Of a stretch of 64,000 bases of DNA, positions 9,005 through 18,089 are shown piece after piece. The translations under genes and the position numbers were made by a program. Numbering within the stretch: position 1 is the stretch's first letter; each line of letters opens with the position of its first letter. The notes under the pieces are model-generated. The model was not told the origin of the DNA. It was given only the letters and a program-made list of their open reading frames with translations, and did not search any database. The stretch lies in contig CAVYPA010000010.1 in the NCBI GenBank assembly GCA_963770295.1, positions 124,001 through 188,000 of the forward strand, given 5' to 3'. The stretch comes from AWTP1-13 sp963770295 (GTDB lineage Bacteria > Pseudomonadota > Alphaproteobacteria > Rhizobiales > Hyphomicrobiaceae).

Positions 9005-9736
9005 ATGGGGCACACCCTCGTTGTCATTCCGGCCCGCATGCAGTCGACCCGGCTGCCGGGCAAACCGCTCGCCGACATCAACGGTGAGCCGATGATCGCC
9101 CACGTCTGGCGCCGGGCGATCGAGGCGGACGTGGGACGCGTGATCGTCGCCTCCGATTCGGAAGAAATCAACGCCGTCATTCAGGCCCGAGGTGGGCAAG
9201 CCGTGTTGACGCGGCTGGATCATCCGTCGGGGTCGGACCGGGTGTTCGAGGCGATGAGCAAGGTCGACCGGGGTGACGTTGAGGTCATCCTCAATCTCCA
9301 GGGCGACCTCCCCACTCTCGAGCCCAGCACGGCGCGCGCCTGCCTGCAGCCGATGCAGCAAGCCGGACCCGATATTGCCACCATTGTCGTGGAGATCCGG
9401 CTGGAGGAGGAGCGCGCCAATCCCAACGTCGTCAAGATGGTGGGGACGCCGACGGGGGCGGCAGGCCGGCTGCGCGCCCTCTACTTTACGCGCGCCACCG
9501 CGCCGGCGGGCGAGGGTCCCCTTTACCATCACATCGGCATCTATGCCTATCGGCGCCGCGCCCTTGAGCGCTTCGTGTCGTTGCCCCCCTCACCACTGGA
9601 GCTGCGCGAGCGGCTCGAACAGCTGCGCGCGCTCGAGGCCGGGATGCGAATCGACGCCACCATCGTTGACACCGTGCCGCTCGGCGTCGATACGCCGGCC
9701 GATCTCGAGCGCGCCCGCCAACTGCTCGCCGGCTAG
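9005..9736 (+). CDS. kdsB: 3-deoxy-manno-octulosonate cytidylyltransferase
   Basis: Activates KDO with CTP to CMP-KDO for lipopolysaccharide inner-core synthesis in the cytoplasm. Family motifs are present: VVIPARMQSTRLPGKPL at the N-terminus, ASDSEEI, a substrate-binding NLQGDLPTLEP, LYFTRA, and HHIGIYAYRR in the second half. At 243 residues it has the normal length. An upstream in-frame TTG at 8984 is possible, and an AGGAG lies about 16 bases before it, but the ATG matches where the family begins. It is followed 18 bases later by pheA, a common alphaproteobacterial pairing, so the two are probably cotranscribed. Confidence 0.93.
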   Translation: MGHTLVVIPARMQSTRLPGKPLADINGEPMIAHVWRRAIEADVGRVIVASDSEEINAVIQARGGQAVLTRLDHPSGSDRVFEAMSKVDRGDVEVILNLQGDLPTLEPSTARACLQPMQQAGPDIATIVVEIRLEEERANPNVVKMVGTPTGAAGRLRALYFTRATAPAGEGPLYHHIGIYAYRRRALERFVSLPPSPLELRERLEQLRALEAGMRIDATIVDTVPLGVDTPADLERARQLLAG

Positions 9737-9754
9737 GAAGGCGCCCGGCGTCCC

Positions 9755-10684
9755 ATGGCAGATCGCAAAACAAAATCGGCGCCCGCCGCCAAACCCAAGC
9801 GCGTCAGTCCCCTCGTGCGCAAGGCCGCCTTGCGGGTGTCGTATCAAGGCGAGCCGGGGGCGAACTCGCATTTGGCGTGCCGCGAAGTGTTTCCCGACCT
9901 GGAACCTCAAGGCTGTGCGACCTTCGAGGATGCGCTGGGGGCGGTGAAGACGGGCGACGCGCGCTATGCCATGATCCCGATCGAGAACTCGGTTGCGGGC
10001 CGGGTGGCGGATATCCACCATCTGTTGCCGAATGCGGGCCTCAACATCGTCGGCGAGCACTTCTTGCGCGTCCGCCACCAGCTGCTGGCGTTGCCAGGGG
10101 CCTCGCTGCTGACCGTGAAAAAGGCCCTGTCGCATACCCAAGCCCTCGGCCAGTGCCGCAACACGCTGCGGAAACTGGGACTGGTGCCGGTGCCCGAAGC
10201 CGATACGGCAGGCTCCGCCCGGCTCGTTGCGGAGGCCAACGATCCCACGCTCGCTGCCATCGCCTCGTCCCTGGCCGCGGAAATTTACGGCCTAAAAGTG
10301 CTGATGCAGGACATCGAGGACGAGAAGCACAACACCACGCGCTTCGTCGTCCTCGCCAAGGAGCCCGATGCCGCCAAGGTCGGCGACGGCCCGATCGTTA
10401 CAACCTTCATCTTTCGCGTCAGGAACGTACCGGCCGCCCTCTACAAAGCGATGGGTGGATTTGCCACCAACGGCGTCAACATGACCAAGCTCGAAAGTTA
10501 TCAGCTCGATGGCCGCTTCGTGGCCACCATGTTCTACGCCGACGTCGAAGGCCACCCCGACGACCCAGCGGTAGCGCGCGCGCTCGAGGAACTGCAATTC
10601 TTCTGTTCGGAGTTTGTGCTGCTGGGCGCCTACAAGGCGAGCCCCTATCGCGGCAATGCCAACAAGCTGACCGAAACCGCCTGA
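9755..10684 (+). CDS. pheA: Prephenate dehydratase
   Basis: Converts prephenate to phenylpyruvate in phenylalanine synthesis. Residues 25-205 form the catalytic dehydratase domain: SYQGEPGANSH near the start, IPIENSVAGRV (prephenate binding) and NTTRFVVL containing the Thr-Arg-Phe signature. Residues 215-300 are an ACT domain (TTFIFRVRNVPAALYKAMG ... VNMTKLESY) for feedback binding of phenylalanine. There is no chorismate mutase domain, the usual alphaproteobacterial layout. The first 25 residues are basic and not part of the domain. It sits just downstream of kdsB. Confidence 0.94.
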   Translation: MADRKTKSAPAAKPKRVSPLVRKAALRVSYQGEPGANSHLACREVFPDLEPQGCATFEDALGAVKTGDARYAMIPIENSVAGRVADIHHLLPNAGLNIVGEHFLRVRHQLLALPGASLLTVKKALSHTQALGQCRNTLRKLGLVPVPEADTAGSARLVAEANDPTLAAIASSLAAEIYGLKVLMQDIEDEKHNTTRFVVLAKEPDAAKVGDGPIVTTFIFRVRNVPAALYKAMGGFATNGVNMTKLESYQLDGRFVATMFYADVEGHPDDPAVARALEELQFFCSEFVLLGAYKASPYRGNANKLTETA

Positions 10685-10786
10685 AGGGTGCGGCCGAAGC
10701 CGACGGCAGCACCCGTGCCACGCCCGGCAAGGCCTCGGCCTGGCTAGGCCGACTTAGCGGAGGCCGGTGCGCCAAGCCCCACCGGC

Positions 10787-11575
10787 TCAGGGCGTCGGTT
10801 TGGCGGGAGGTTTAGCGAACAGGCCCACCGCGATCGCGCGCGCCAGATATTGCGCCATGCAATTGTAGCCGCCCTCGTTGAGCCCGAAGGTGCTGGGTTC
10901 GGGCTGGCTCTCCTCGCGCAGGGTGCGGGCGAGAATCTCCGAGGATTCGTAACGCCCGATCCTAAGCACGCCTTCGGCCGCCACGATCCGGCGCAAGCTC
11001 GCCCTGATGGCTTGATAGTGCTCGTGCGTGGCCAGCTGTTTCATGTAGTGGAGGCCAATCAGGATCGCATCGACGTTGTGCTTCTTCAGCCATTGCAACA
11101 TGTCCCTGACCGTGGTCTCGAATTCTTCGACCGGAACTTGCGCAAAGGCGTCGTTGGTGCCGACCTGCCAAAGGATCACGTCGGGGTGATTGAGCGCCAC
11201 CTCGATCTTGAGGCGTTCGGCGGCGGCGGCGGCCAGTTCGCCGGAAACGCCTCTATTGATGATCTCGACGTCCAAGCCCTTGATGGATCGTTCGAGAATT
11301 TGCTCAAGCAGGGGCATCGTATCGCGCGAGCCGCCGAGCATTGAGGCGGAGGAGGCGCCAATCGCCAGGATCCGAAGTTGCTTGCGATCCCGCAGCGCGG
11401 CGGCGCCGTGGGGCAGCGGCGTCGCCGCAGCGGCAATTTCTCCGCATTCCTTGGACACGGTCGGCAACTGAGTGTCGGTCTGGGCCAAGGCAGCCGGAGC
11501 GAGGCTCGCGAGCTGTCCAGCCGCCAACAGGGCGCCAAGCCCGATCAGACCTGTGACTTTTGCCGCTCGCGCCAT
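10787..11575 (-). CDS. Exported SGNH/GDSL-type hydrolase-like protein
   Basis: A 262-residue protein with a clear signal peptide (KVTGLIGLGALLAAG ... PAALAQ, cleavage near residue 32), so periplasmic. SGNH blocks are recognisable: block I AIGASSASMLGG (Ser75), block II NRGVSGE, block III VGTNDAF. Block V, normally D-x-x-H, reads STFGLNEGGY near residues 228-237, where the catalytic His appears to be replaced by Gly231 and the Asp by Ser/Thr. It may therefore bind but not hydrolyse its ligand. The gene overlaps the end of the upstream OpgC gene by 31 bases, implying coupled expression and a shared role in modifying periplasmic glucans or polysaccharides. Confidence 0.8.
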   Translation of the reverse strand: MARAAKVTGLIGLGALLAAGQLASLAPAALAQTDTQLPTVSKECGEIAAAATPLPHGAAALRDRKQLRILAIGASSASMLGGSRDTMPLLEQILERSIKGLDVEIINRGVSGELAAAAAERLKIEVALNHPDVILWQVGTNDAFAQVPVEEFETTVRDMLQWLKKHNVDAILIGLHYMKQLATHEHYQAIRASLRRIVAAEGVLRIGRYESSEILARTLREESQPEPSTFGLNEGGYNCMAQYLARAIAVGLFAKPPAKPTP

Positions 11576-12633
11576 TCCGAAACCGTTGCCGTCACCCAGA
11601 GCAAGCTAATGCCAACAAACACCACCAGCGTATCCACTATGACGGAGCCCGCGTAGCGGTAGCGGATAATCTGTCCGACCAAGCTTAGAACAGATGCGAC
11701 GCAGAATACATTGAGAGAATTTCGCCCCAGGCTCGAAAGAAATTCCGTGAGCCACGGCACATGGGGTGCAAAAACCCCATACATGGCCGAGAAAACGGCG
11801 ATCAGGGCCAGAAATTGCAGTAATCGGATCGGCGTGAGAAAGCTCTTTCCGTTAAGGAACAGCAGCTTGGGTTCCGGCAACGCCGTGGGATCGGGAAACC
11901 AATTCCACACCACCATCAGGGCCGTCACCGCCACAAGGGGCAGTGCAGCAATTCTGATGCCGCCGATGTGGCGGCGCACAATGGCGCCCAAGCCGATGTT
12001 GCGCGAAAGCACAAAGCCCAAGACGAACATGGTTTGCCAGGTGAAGGGATTGAAGAACCATTGTCCCTCCACCGGCCAGGTGCGCGCCGTGAACGGTACC
12101 ATCAGCGCGGCGAAGTAGAGCGCAAAGGAGAGCGGCAGTAGGACGGGGCGGGCGAAGCGATCGAGCATGGCAATGGCCGGCGCCGTCAGCATCAGCACGA
12201 CGTAGAGGGGGAGAATGTCGAAGTAGCCGAGGTGATGGCTGAGCAGCACCAGGCCGATGTGGGTCAGCGCCGGATCTTGGAAGATGGCGGCCGCATTGTG
12301 CCACTCGAGGATGAGCGGGTTGTCAAAGGCGTAGGCCGCGCTCGCCAGCAAGGCCAGGGCAATGCTGCTGATCAGGATTTGCGCCGCATAGATCGTGACC
12401 GCGCGTCCGCCCAATCGGAACACGAGTAACGCTGAGTTCGTTGCCGCGCTGCGACTGCTGACCAGCAGTCCGAGCGACCAGCCCGCCAGGAACACGAACA
12501 GTTCGGCGGAGTCCGAGATCGAGAAGTTGCGATGCGTCAGCCGTTCAAACCAGATGCCCGGAATGTGATTGACGAAAATGGAGACCAGCGCAAATCCGCG
12601 CCAAAAATCGACCGCGTTGGCTTGGCGAGGCAT
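11545..12633 (-). CDS. opgC: OpgC-type membrane acyltransferase
   Basis: A 362-residue multi-spanning protein of the OpgC family, which transfers succinyl (or other acyl) groups to osmoregulated periplasmic glucans. The N-terminus (VDFWRGFALVSIFVNHIPG) has the family's Arg and His in the first membrane segment, followed by SDSAELFVFLAGWSLG. About ten hydrophobic segments can be counted. The start is an ATG at 12633; the next gene upstream on this strand (nudC) ends about 150 bases before it. The downstream SGNH gene begins inside this reading frame, so the two form an operon. The acyl donor and acceptor cannot be deduced here. Confidence 0.88.
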   Translation of the reverse strand: MPRQANAVDFWRGFALVSIFVNHIPGIWFERLTHRNFSISDSAELFVFLAGWSLGLLVSSRSAATNSALLVFRLGGRAVTIYAAQILISSIALALLASAAYAFDNPLILEWHNAAAIFQDPALTHIGLVLLSHHLGYFDILPLYVVLMLTAPAIAMLDRFARPVLLPLSFALYFAALMVPFTARTWPVEGQWFFNPFTWQTMFVLGFVLSRNIGLGAIVRRHIGGIRIAALPLVAVTALMVVWNWFPDPTALPEPKLLFLNGKSFLTPIRLLQFLALIAVFSAMYGVFAPHVPWLTEFLSSLGRNSLNVFCVASVLSLVGQIIRYRYAGSVIVDTLVVFVGISLLWVTATVSEWRERQKSQV

Positions 12634-12785
12634 TGGACCTCAATGGCGCGCGAGGCAATTGTCTTCGCGAGGTTGGACGAGCGGGGTTTGTACACGATTT
12701 TCCGGCACGTCAGCATGCCACACGTTAGCCTTCCGCGCCGCCGCCGCGGCAGCCGCTGACGCGGAAACGCCGACCGTGCAAAATC

Positions 12786-13715
12786 CTAGGCCTCCTCGAC
12801 GAAGCTTGTGATCAATGTATTGGCGATGGCATGCTTGCCGGGCACCGTCAGTCCCTCGGGATGGCGCCGTTCCAGCATCAGGCGTGCCTCCTGCCGCGGA
12901 AACCAGCGCGCTTCGGCGATCTCGGTGGTATCGACCGTGATCTCGGCCGTTTGCGCCCGACCCATGCATCCCAGCATCAGGGAATGGGGAAAAGGCCAGG
13001 GTTGGCTGGAATGAAAGCGCACTTCGCCGACGCGGATGCCCGTCTCTTCCAGGACCTCGCGACGGACGGCGTGTTCGATGTCCTCGCCGGGCTCGATGAA
13101 ACCGGCCAGCGCGGAGAACATTTTGTCGCCGTAGCGATGCTCGTGCGCCAAGAGGCAGCGCGGGCCATCGCTGATCAGCATGATCACCACCGGGTCGGTG
13201 CGTGGAAACCAGTCGAGCCCGCAGGCCCAGCATTTGCGGCGCCAACCGCCATCCTTCACCAGGGTGGTGCCGCCGCAGTGCCCGCAACAGCGGGCATTTT
13301 CATGCCACTGGGCGAGCGCACGCGCTTGGCCGCACAGGGAGAGCTCTTCGGGCGACATGGCGCCCTGCATCGCTAGCGAGCGCAAATCCACGATCGGGCG
13401 CAGCTTCTCGACCGCCCCGGGCACATTGCGGGTGCGGTGCTCGGTGACCGAAATGGCAAAATGGCCATGCCCCGCGGTATCGACGCCCAAAAACAGGGCA
13501 TCGGCGATCGGCAGGCCGAACTGGGCGAGCTCCTCGCCGGAAAACCAAGCAAGCTTTGCCGACGTGCGCTCCGCATTGGAGCGGATCACGGGCTTCAAAT
13601 CCGCCAGCAGCAGGAAGCGCGAGCCAGGCGCCGCCAACATCGACTTAATAAACTCCGCATCGCTCCTTTTTGGTCCGAGCCGATCGAGAATTGTCGTCGA
13701 ACCGACGGTCGGCAT
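12786..13715 (-). CDS. nudC: NAD(P)H pyrophosphatase / RNA decapping Nudix hydrolase
   Basis: Hydrolyses NADH (and NAD-capped RNA in characterised homologues) to NMNH and AMP. An N-terminal NudC-like domain is followed by a four-cysteine zinc ribbon (Cys144, Cys147, Cys162, Cys165; CGHC and CWAC), then the Nudix box GFIEPGEDIEHAVRREVLEE, complete with its catalytic glutamates. The NudC-specific SQPWPFPHSLM follows. I chose ATG 13715 rather than the GTG at 13742 because AAGGAG lies seven bases before it, giving 309 residues. It appears to be a single-gene unit. Confidence 0.93.
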   Translation of the reverse strand: MPTVGSTTILDRLGPKRSDAEFIKSMLAAPGSRFLLLADLKPVIRSNAERTSAKLAWFSGEELAQFGLPIADALFLGVDTAGHGHFAISVTEHRTRNVPGAVEKLRPIVDLRSLAMQGAMSPEELSLCGQARALAQWHENARCCGHCGGTTLVKDGGWRRKCWACGLDWFPRTDPVVIMLISDGPRCLLAHEHRYGDKMFSALAGFIEPGEDIEHAVRREVLEETGIRVGEVRFHSSQPWPFPHSLMLGCMGRAQTAEITVDTTEIAEARWFPRQEARLMLERRHPEGLTVPGKHAIANTLITSFVEEA

Positions 13716-13962
13716 GCATGCGCTCCTTAGCTGGGCTGACACCTGATGCGACGTTATGCGAGGCTAGGGGCCTGAGGCAAAGCCGGCCGCGGCGTGGCCA
13801 AACCCGGCGACGCCCGCTACCAGCAACCGGGTGCATGATATGGCCAACGCTTGGCAAGCGCACGCCGAAACGAGTTCGCGCTGCGGCGTTGCCCCCCCTT
13901 TGTGCCCCGCGCTGCAGCCTTGACCGCCACCTCCCGGCGCGGCCGGCCGGGGATCGGGCGGG

Positions 13963-13991
13963 TTGTAATTGGCTTGCGCGCCCACCATAAT
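13963..13991 (+). promoter_or_regulatory. Probable sigma-70 promoter of ffs
   Basis: TTGTAA (13963-13968) and CATAAT (13986-13991) are separated by 17 bases. The expected transcription start is at about 13998, exactly where the SRP RNA helix begins. Confidence 0.65.
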
Positions 13992-13997
13992 CGGGCC

Positions 13998-14094
13998 GGG
14001 AGGTTGGCGGCGGACGTGTCCCTCGCCAACCGGGTCAGGTCCGGAAGGAAGCAGCCCTAACGAGTAAGATACGGGTCGTTTGTTCAGCCTCCCG
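13998..14094 (+). ncRNA. ffs: Signal recognition particle 4.5S RNA (small bacterial type)
   Basis: RNA core of the signal recognition particle, which binds Ffh and targets membrane proteins. The conserved apical domain is present: GGTCAGGTCCGGAAGGAAGC, containing the GGAA tetraloop and the internal loops that bind Ffh. The outer helix is formed by GGGAGGT at 13998-14004 pairing with GCCTCCC at 14087-14093, giving about 97 bases, the usual size for alphaproteobacteria. It lies directly upstream of dnaX, a common arrangement. Confidence 0.93.
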
Positions 14095-14151
14095 CCTCGG
14101 CCGCCCGCCCCTTTGCGGATGGGGGCGCTGTTGGAAGGTGCGACGGCCAGC

Positions 14152-15897
14152 ATGGCGAAAAAGAAATCCAGTTCCGCTCCCGGCCCCGGCAAGGACGCTA
14201 CGGCGGTGCTGACCGCGCCCTACGTTGTTTTGGCCCGCAAGTATCGCCCAACGACCTTCGCCGAACTGGTGGGGCAGGAGGCGATGGTGACCACGCTCAG
14301 GAACGCCTTTGCCACCGATCGCATCGCCCAAGGTTATATGCTGACCGGCGTCCGTGGGGTGGGCAAGACGACGACGGCGCGCATCCTTTCGCGCGCCCTC
14401 AACTATGAGCGCGATGGCATCGCCAAGCCGACCTTCGACATGCCGGAGTTCGGTCGGCACTGCGCCGAAATCATGGAAGGTCGACACCCGGACGTGCTCG
14501 AGATGGACGCTGCCTCCAATACCGGCGTCGACAATGTTCGCGAGATCATCGAGAGCGCCCGCTACAAACCGTTGATGGCCCGCTACAAGGTGTACTTGAT
14601 CGACGAAGTCCACATGCTCTCGAAGGGCGCATTCAATGCCCTGTTGAAAACCCTCGAGGAACCACCGGGACACGTAAAATTCATCTTCGCCACCACCGAG
14701 GTGCGCAAGGTTCCCGTCACCGTGCTGTCGCGGACGCAGCGCTTTGATCTGCGCCGGGTCGACGTGCCCTTGCTCGTGGAACACTTCCGCAAAATCGTTG
14801 CCAGCGAAGGGGCAAGCTCCGAGGACGCGGCGCTGAATTTGATTGCACGGGCCTCAGAGGGTTCCGTTCGCGATGGACTGTCCTTGCTCGATCAGGCCCT
14901 GGCGATGGGATCGGGCAGCGTCGCCACCGCGCGCGTGCGAACAATGCTCGGCTTGGCCGACCGCGGCCGCATTTTCGATCTGCTCGAGCTGCTGATGGGA
15001 AATGCCGCGGGTGAGGCCATCCTGGCGCTTGCTGCCCTTAACCGCGATGGGGCTGAGCCCGGCCAGGTGCTTGCCGACCTCGCCGAGGCCGTGCACATCG
15101 CGACGCGGGCCAAGGCGCTCGGCAGCGAGGCCGCAGGGGAAGGTCTTTCGGCCGAAGAAAAACGCCGCGCCAGCGCGCTTGGGGAGCGCCTCTCGATTCC
15201 CATTCTGGCGCGGGCTTGGCAAATGTTGCTCAAGGGCTTGGAGGAAGTGGCGGCGGCACCGAACGCGGCCGCCGCGGCGGAAATGGTGCTCATTCGCCTC
15301 GCTTTCACGGCGGATTTGCCCGCTCCGGACGCGGTGCTGAAGGCGCTCGGGGGCCACCCTGTGGCCCGGGGCGCGGCCGAGACGCCCCCGCCCCCCCTGC
15401 GGCAGCCGGCCTTGGAAAGTTCCCTTGATGCCGCCGAGCCGCAGGCCGAGGACGAGGAGGGGGAGAGCGATGTTCAGCTTGCCGCGACCGCCGCGCGGCC
15501 CCCGCTGCTGCTCTCGTTTGCCGACGTCGTGCGCCTGGCGGGCAAGCGACGCGAGGCCAAGCTCAAGGTGCACCTGGAAGAGCACGTGAGCTTGGTGAGG
15601 TTCGACCCGGCCGGCAGCCTCGAGCTGCACCTGCTGCCCGGCGCACCCAAGGAGTTGCCCAATGAGCTGCGTGAGAAGCTCAACCTTTGGACACAGGGCC
15701 GCTGGATGGTGGCCTTGAGCAAAAGCCCCGGTGAGCCACCGCTAGGCGAGGTGGAGCGCGCCCGCGCCGCCGCGGAAATTGCCGAACTTCGCAAGCATCC
15801 CGCCGTTGCAGCCGTGCTACAGCAGTTTCCTGATGCGGAAATTACCAGTGTGCGCCCCATATCTCCCATCGAGGCCGATGACACAGGCACCGGCTAA
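14152..15897 (+). CDS. dnaX: DNA polymerase III subunit gamma/tau
   Basis: Clamp-loader ATPase of the replisome, 581 residues. Walker A is GVRGVGKT (66-73), Walker B LIDEVH (149-154), and sensor 1 is FATTE. The zinc module typical of gammaproteobacterial DnaX is reduced to one visible Cys (GRHC), as is usual in alphaproteobacteria. Residues 380 onward are a variable linker and tau C-terminal domain. The open frame extends to 14080, but that start lies inside the SRP RNA; ATG 14152, with GGAAGG upstream, is preferred. I did not identify a slippery frameshift site. It heads the dnaX-ybaB-recR cluster. Confidence 0.95.
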   Translation: MAKKKSSSAPGPGKDATAVLTAPYVVLARKYRPTTFAELVGQEAMVTTLRNAFATDRIAQGYMLTGVRGVGKTTTARILSRALNYERDGIAKPTFDMPEFGRHCAEIMEGRHPDVLEMDAASNTGVDNVREIIESARYKPLMARYKVYLIDEVHMLSKGAFNALLKTLEEPPGHVKFIFATTEVRKVPVTVLSRTQRFDLRRVDVPLLVEHFRKIVASEGASSEDAALNLIARASEGSVRDGLSLLDQALAMGSGSVATARVRTMLGLADRGRIFDLLELLMGNAAGEAILALAALNRDGAEPGQVLADLAEAVHIATRAKALGSEAAGEGLSAEEKRRASALGERLSIPILARAWQMLLKGLEEVAAAPNAAAAAEMVLIRLAFTADLPAPDAVLKALGGHPVARGAAETPPPPLRQPALESSLDAAEPQAEDEEGESDVQLAATAARPPLLLSFADVVRLAGKRREAKLKVHLEEHVSLVRFDPAGSLELHLLPGAPKELPNELREKLNLWTQGRWMVALSKSPGEPPLGEVERARAAAEIAELRKHPAVAAVLQQFPDAEITSVRPISPIEADDTGTG

Positions 15898-15978
15898 GTC
15901 GCGGTCGGCGGCACGGGCGGGCGGATCCGCGCGCCGCGGCAACCGAGACCCGATGCCAAACCCCTTAACGGAGACGTT

Positions 15979-16299
15979 ATGAAAGACCTGATGAAAATGA
16001 TGAAGCAGGCCCAGGAAATCCAGGGCCGCATGCAACAGCTGCAAGATGATCTTGCCAGCCTCGAGGTGGAAGGCCAATCCGGTGCCGGGCTGGTGAAAGT
16101 CAAACTCGACGGCAAGGGCGATGCACGCGCTATCAAGATCGATCAGAGCCTTGTTAAGCCGGAGGAAATCGAAATCCTTGAGGACCTGATCGTGGCCGCC
16201 TTGCAGGACGCCAAGGGCAAGGTCGAGGCGGCGGTGCAGGCCAAAATGCAGGAGATCACCGGGGGCTTGGCGCTGCCGCCCGGACTGAAGCTTTTCTAA
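15979..16299 (+). CDS. ybaB: Nucleoid-associated protein YbaB/EbfC
   Basis: A 106-residue DNA-binding protein of the YbaB/EbfC family, which coats DNA as a dimer. The N-terminus (MKDLMKMMKQAQEIQGRMQQ) forms the long helix with the conserved Met/Gln pattern; GAGLVKVKLDGKGDARAIKID gives the central beta sheet, and the C-terminal half ends in GGLALPPGLK, the family's closing motif. It lies between dnaX and recR, its usual neighbours, with short gaps on both sides, so a single transcript is likely. Confidence 0.95.
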   Translation: MKDLMKMMKQAQEIQGRMQQLQDDLASLEVEGQSGAGLVKVKLDGKGDARAIKIDQSLVKPEEIEILEDLIVAALQDAKGKVEAAVQAKMQEITGGLALPPGLKLF

Positions 16300-16343
16300 A
16301 CACCGCCGGGTAGCCGTGACGTTTGGCGAGCTCGATTCGAACG

Positions 16344-16946
16344 ATGAGCAGAAAATCATCAGGCAGCGAGATCGAACGACTGGTTGGCCTGTTGGCGCGC
16401 TTGCCGGGCCTAGGGTCGCGCTCAGCGCGCAAGGCGGCTTTGGCGCTGCTCAAGCGTCGCGCGGAGCTGCTCGAGCCCCTGGCGGCGGCGCTCAGCGATG
16501 CCGCAGCCAAGATCGTCGAGTGTGGCAATTGCGGCAATCTCGACACCGTTACGCCCTGCACGATTTGCCAGGACCCGCGCCGCGACGCGAGCCTGATCGT
16601 GGTGGTGGAGGAGATCGGCGACCTGTGGGCGCTCGAGCGTGCGGGCGTCGTCAGCGGCCTCTACCATGTCTTGGGTGGCCACCTGTCGCCGCTCGACGGC
16701 GTCGGCCCCGATCGGCTCAAGATCGGCCGCCTGATCGAACGGGCGGCGCCGCCGGTGACGGAAATCCTGCTGGCCTTGAACGCTACGGTCGAAGGCCAAT
16801 CGACGGCGCATTATCTCACCAGTCAACTGCAGGGTCGCGGCATCGCCGTCACGCGACTGGCCCAGGGCGTGCCGATCGGCGGTGAACTAGACTATCTCGA
16901 CGACGGCACGCTGGCGGCGGCGATCAAGAGCCGCCGCACGCTCTAG
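16344..16946 (+). CDS. recR: Recombination mediator RecR
   Basis: Acts with RecF and RecO to load RecA at gaps. The N-terminal helix-hairpin-helix (IERLVGLLARLPGLGSRSAR) is followed by a zinc finger (CGNCGNLDTVTPCTIC) and a Toprim domain (LIVVVEEIGDLWALE ... YHVLGG). The C-terminus contains the conserved Walker-B-like GVPIGGELDYLDDGTL. The open frame begins with TTG at 16323; the ATG at 16344 gives 200 residues, the normal family length. No strong ribosome-binding site is visible before either, so coupling to ybaB is likely. Confidence 0.95.
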   Translation: MSRKSSGSEIERLVGLLARLPGLGSRSARKAALALLKRRAELLEPLAAALSDAAAKIVECGNCGNLDTVTPCTICQDPRRDASLIVVVEEIGDLWALERAGVVSGLYHVLGGHLSPLDGVGPDRLKIGRLIERAAPPVTEILLALNATVEGQSTAHYLTSQLQGRGIAVTRLAQGVPIGGELDYLDDGTLAAAIKSRRTL

Positions 16947-17059
16947 GAGCGCTTTTGCTTGGGCCCGGACCGCAGCGCTCGCCGGGCGGCGCCACCGGGG
17001 CAGGTCGCCTGGGCGCAGCCATAGGCCCCGCCTAGGCCAGGTGGTCCGAGGGAGGGATT

Positions 17060-18010
17060 ATGGGCGTGCGTCTTGGCTACCTGCTGCCGACCCGCGAGCA
17101 GGTGATGGCGGGGCAGTTCGAGGCGCGCTCGCTGCTGGACTTGGCCAGCCGCGCGGCGCTCCTGGGTTTCGACGCCATCTGGGTCGGCGATTCCCTCCTC
17201 GCGCGCCCGCGTCATGATCCCCTGACCTTGCTCGCCGCGGTTGCCGCGCGCCTGCCCACTGTCGAGCTCGGCACCGCGGTCTTGCTGCCCGCCCTGCGCA
17301 ATCCGGTGCTGCTGGCGCAGCAGGTCGCCACCATCGACCAGATTGCCGAAGGCCGTCTGATCCTCGGCGTGGGCATTGCCAGCGACGTGCCAAATATCCG
17401 GGCCGAATTTGCCGCCGCCGGCGTGCCTTTCGAAAAGCGGGTCGGGCGTCTGTTGGAAGGCCTCAGCCTCTGTCGGGCCCTGTGGACCGGCACGCGGGTC
17501 GATTGGGACGGCCGCTGGAAGCTGGAGGGGGGTGTCCTCGGACCGCTGCCGCATCGGCCCGGTGGACCACCCATCTGGGTGGCAGGCGCACAGCCCGCCA
17601 GTCTTGAGCGCGTCGGCAGGCTTTTCGACGGCTGGCTACCAAACTCGCCCACGCCCACGCGCTGGGCTCAGCAGTGGCAGGAGGTCGCGGCCAGCGCCCG
17701 CGCCGCCGGTCGCGACCCAAATGCGCTCGTCGGCGCGATGTATCTGACCTTGGCCGTCGACGCTGACGCCCAGCGTGCACACGCACGGCTGGATGCCTAT
17801 TTGGCCCAGTACTACGGCCGACCGGCCGCCGAAATGCGGGCGCGACAGGCCTGCTATGCCGGTCCGGCGCAGGGCCTGGCGGACTGGCTCAGAGCCTACG
17901 CCGAGGCGGGGGCCAAGCACCTCGTGCTGCGGTTTGCCGGCGAGCACGAGCGTCACCTGGAGACGGTGGCTCACGTGCGCGCCCACCTCCCCGTTGCGCC
18001 CGCACCCTAG
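17060..18010 (+). CDS. LLM-class flavin-dependent oxidoreductase
   Basis: Bacterial luciferase-like monooxygenase of 316 residues. Typical features: an N-terminal GYLLPTRE strand, the GFDAIWVGDSLLARPRHDP segment near residue 38, VELGTAVLLPALRNPVLLAQQ, and GRLILGVGIASD. These form the TIM barrel that binds FMN or F420. The substrate is not predictable. It has a good GGGAGG ribosome-binding site. Two more redox enzymes follow on the same strand (SDR, FAD monooxygenase), which hints at a catabolic cluster, although 79-base and 25-base gaps leave the operon structure uncertain. Confidence 0.85.
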   Translation: MGVRLGYLLPTREQVMAGQFEARSLLDLASRAALLGFDAIWVGDSLLARPRHDPLTLLAAVAARLPTVELGTAVLLPALRNPVLLAQQVATIDQIAEGRLILGVGIASDVPNIRAEFAAAGVPFEKRVGRLLEGLSLCRALWTGTRVDWDGRWKLEGGVLGPLPHRPGGPPIWVAGAQPASLERVGRLFDGWLPNSPTPTRWAQQWQEVAASARAAGRDPNALVGAMYLTLAVDADAQRAHARLDAYLAQYYGRPAAEMRARQACYAGPAQGLADWLRAYAEAGAKHLVLRFAGEHERHLETVAHVRAHLPVAPAP

Positions 18011-18089
18011 CGCGTTAAGCGCGGTTGCGGCTATCGCAGACGCCATGGGCGGCGCTAGAACGGCTTGGGTAACGGCAAGGAGCTAAAGC

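Noticed and set aside
10681..10786. Stem-forming GGCCTCGGCCTGGCTAGGCC sequence between pheA and the SGNH gene
   Set aside because: Pairing is imperfect and no T-run follows on either strand, so I do not call a terminator.
14080..14151. An extended dnaX start
   Set aside because: It would begin inside the SRP RNA and adds residues unlike the family.
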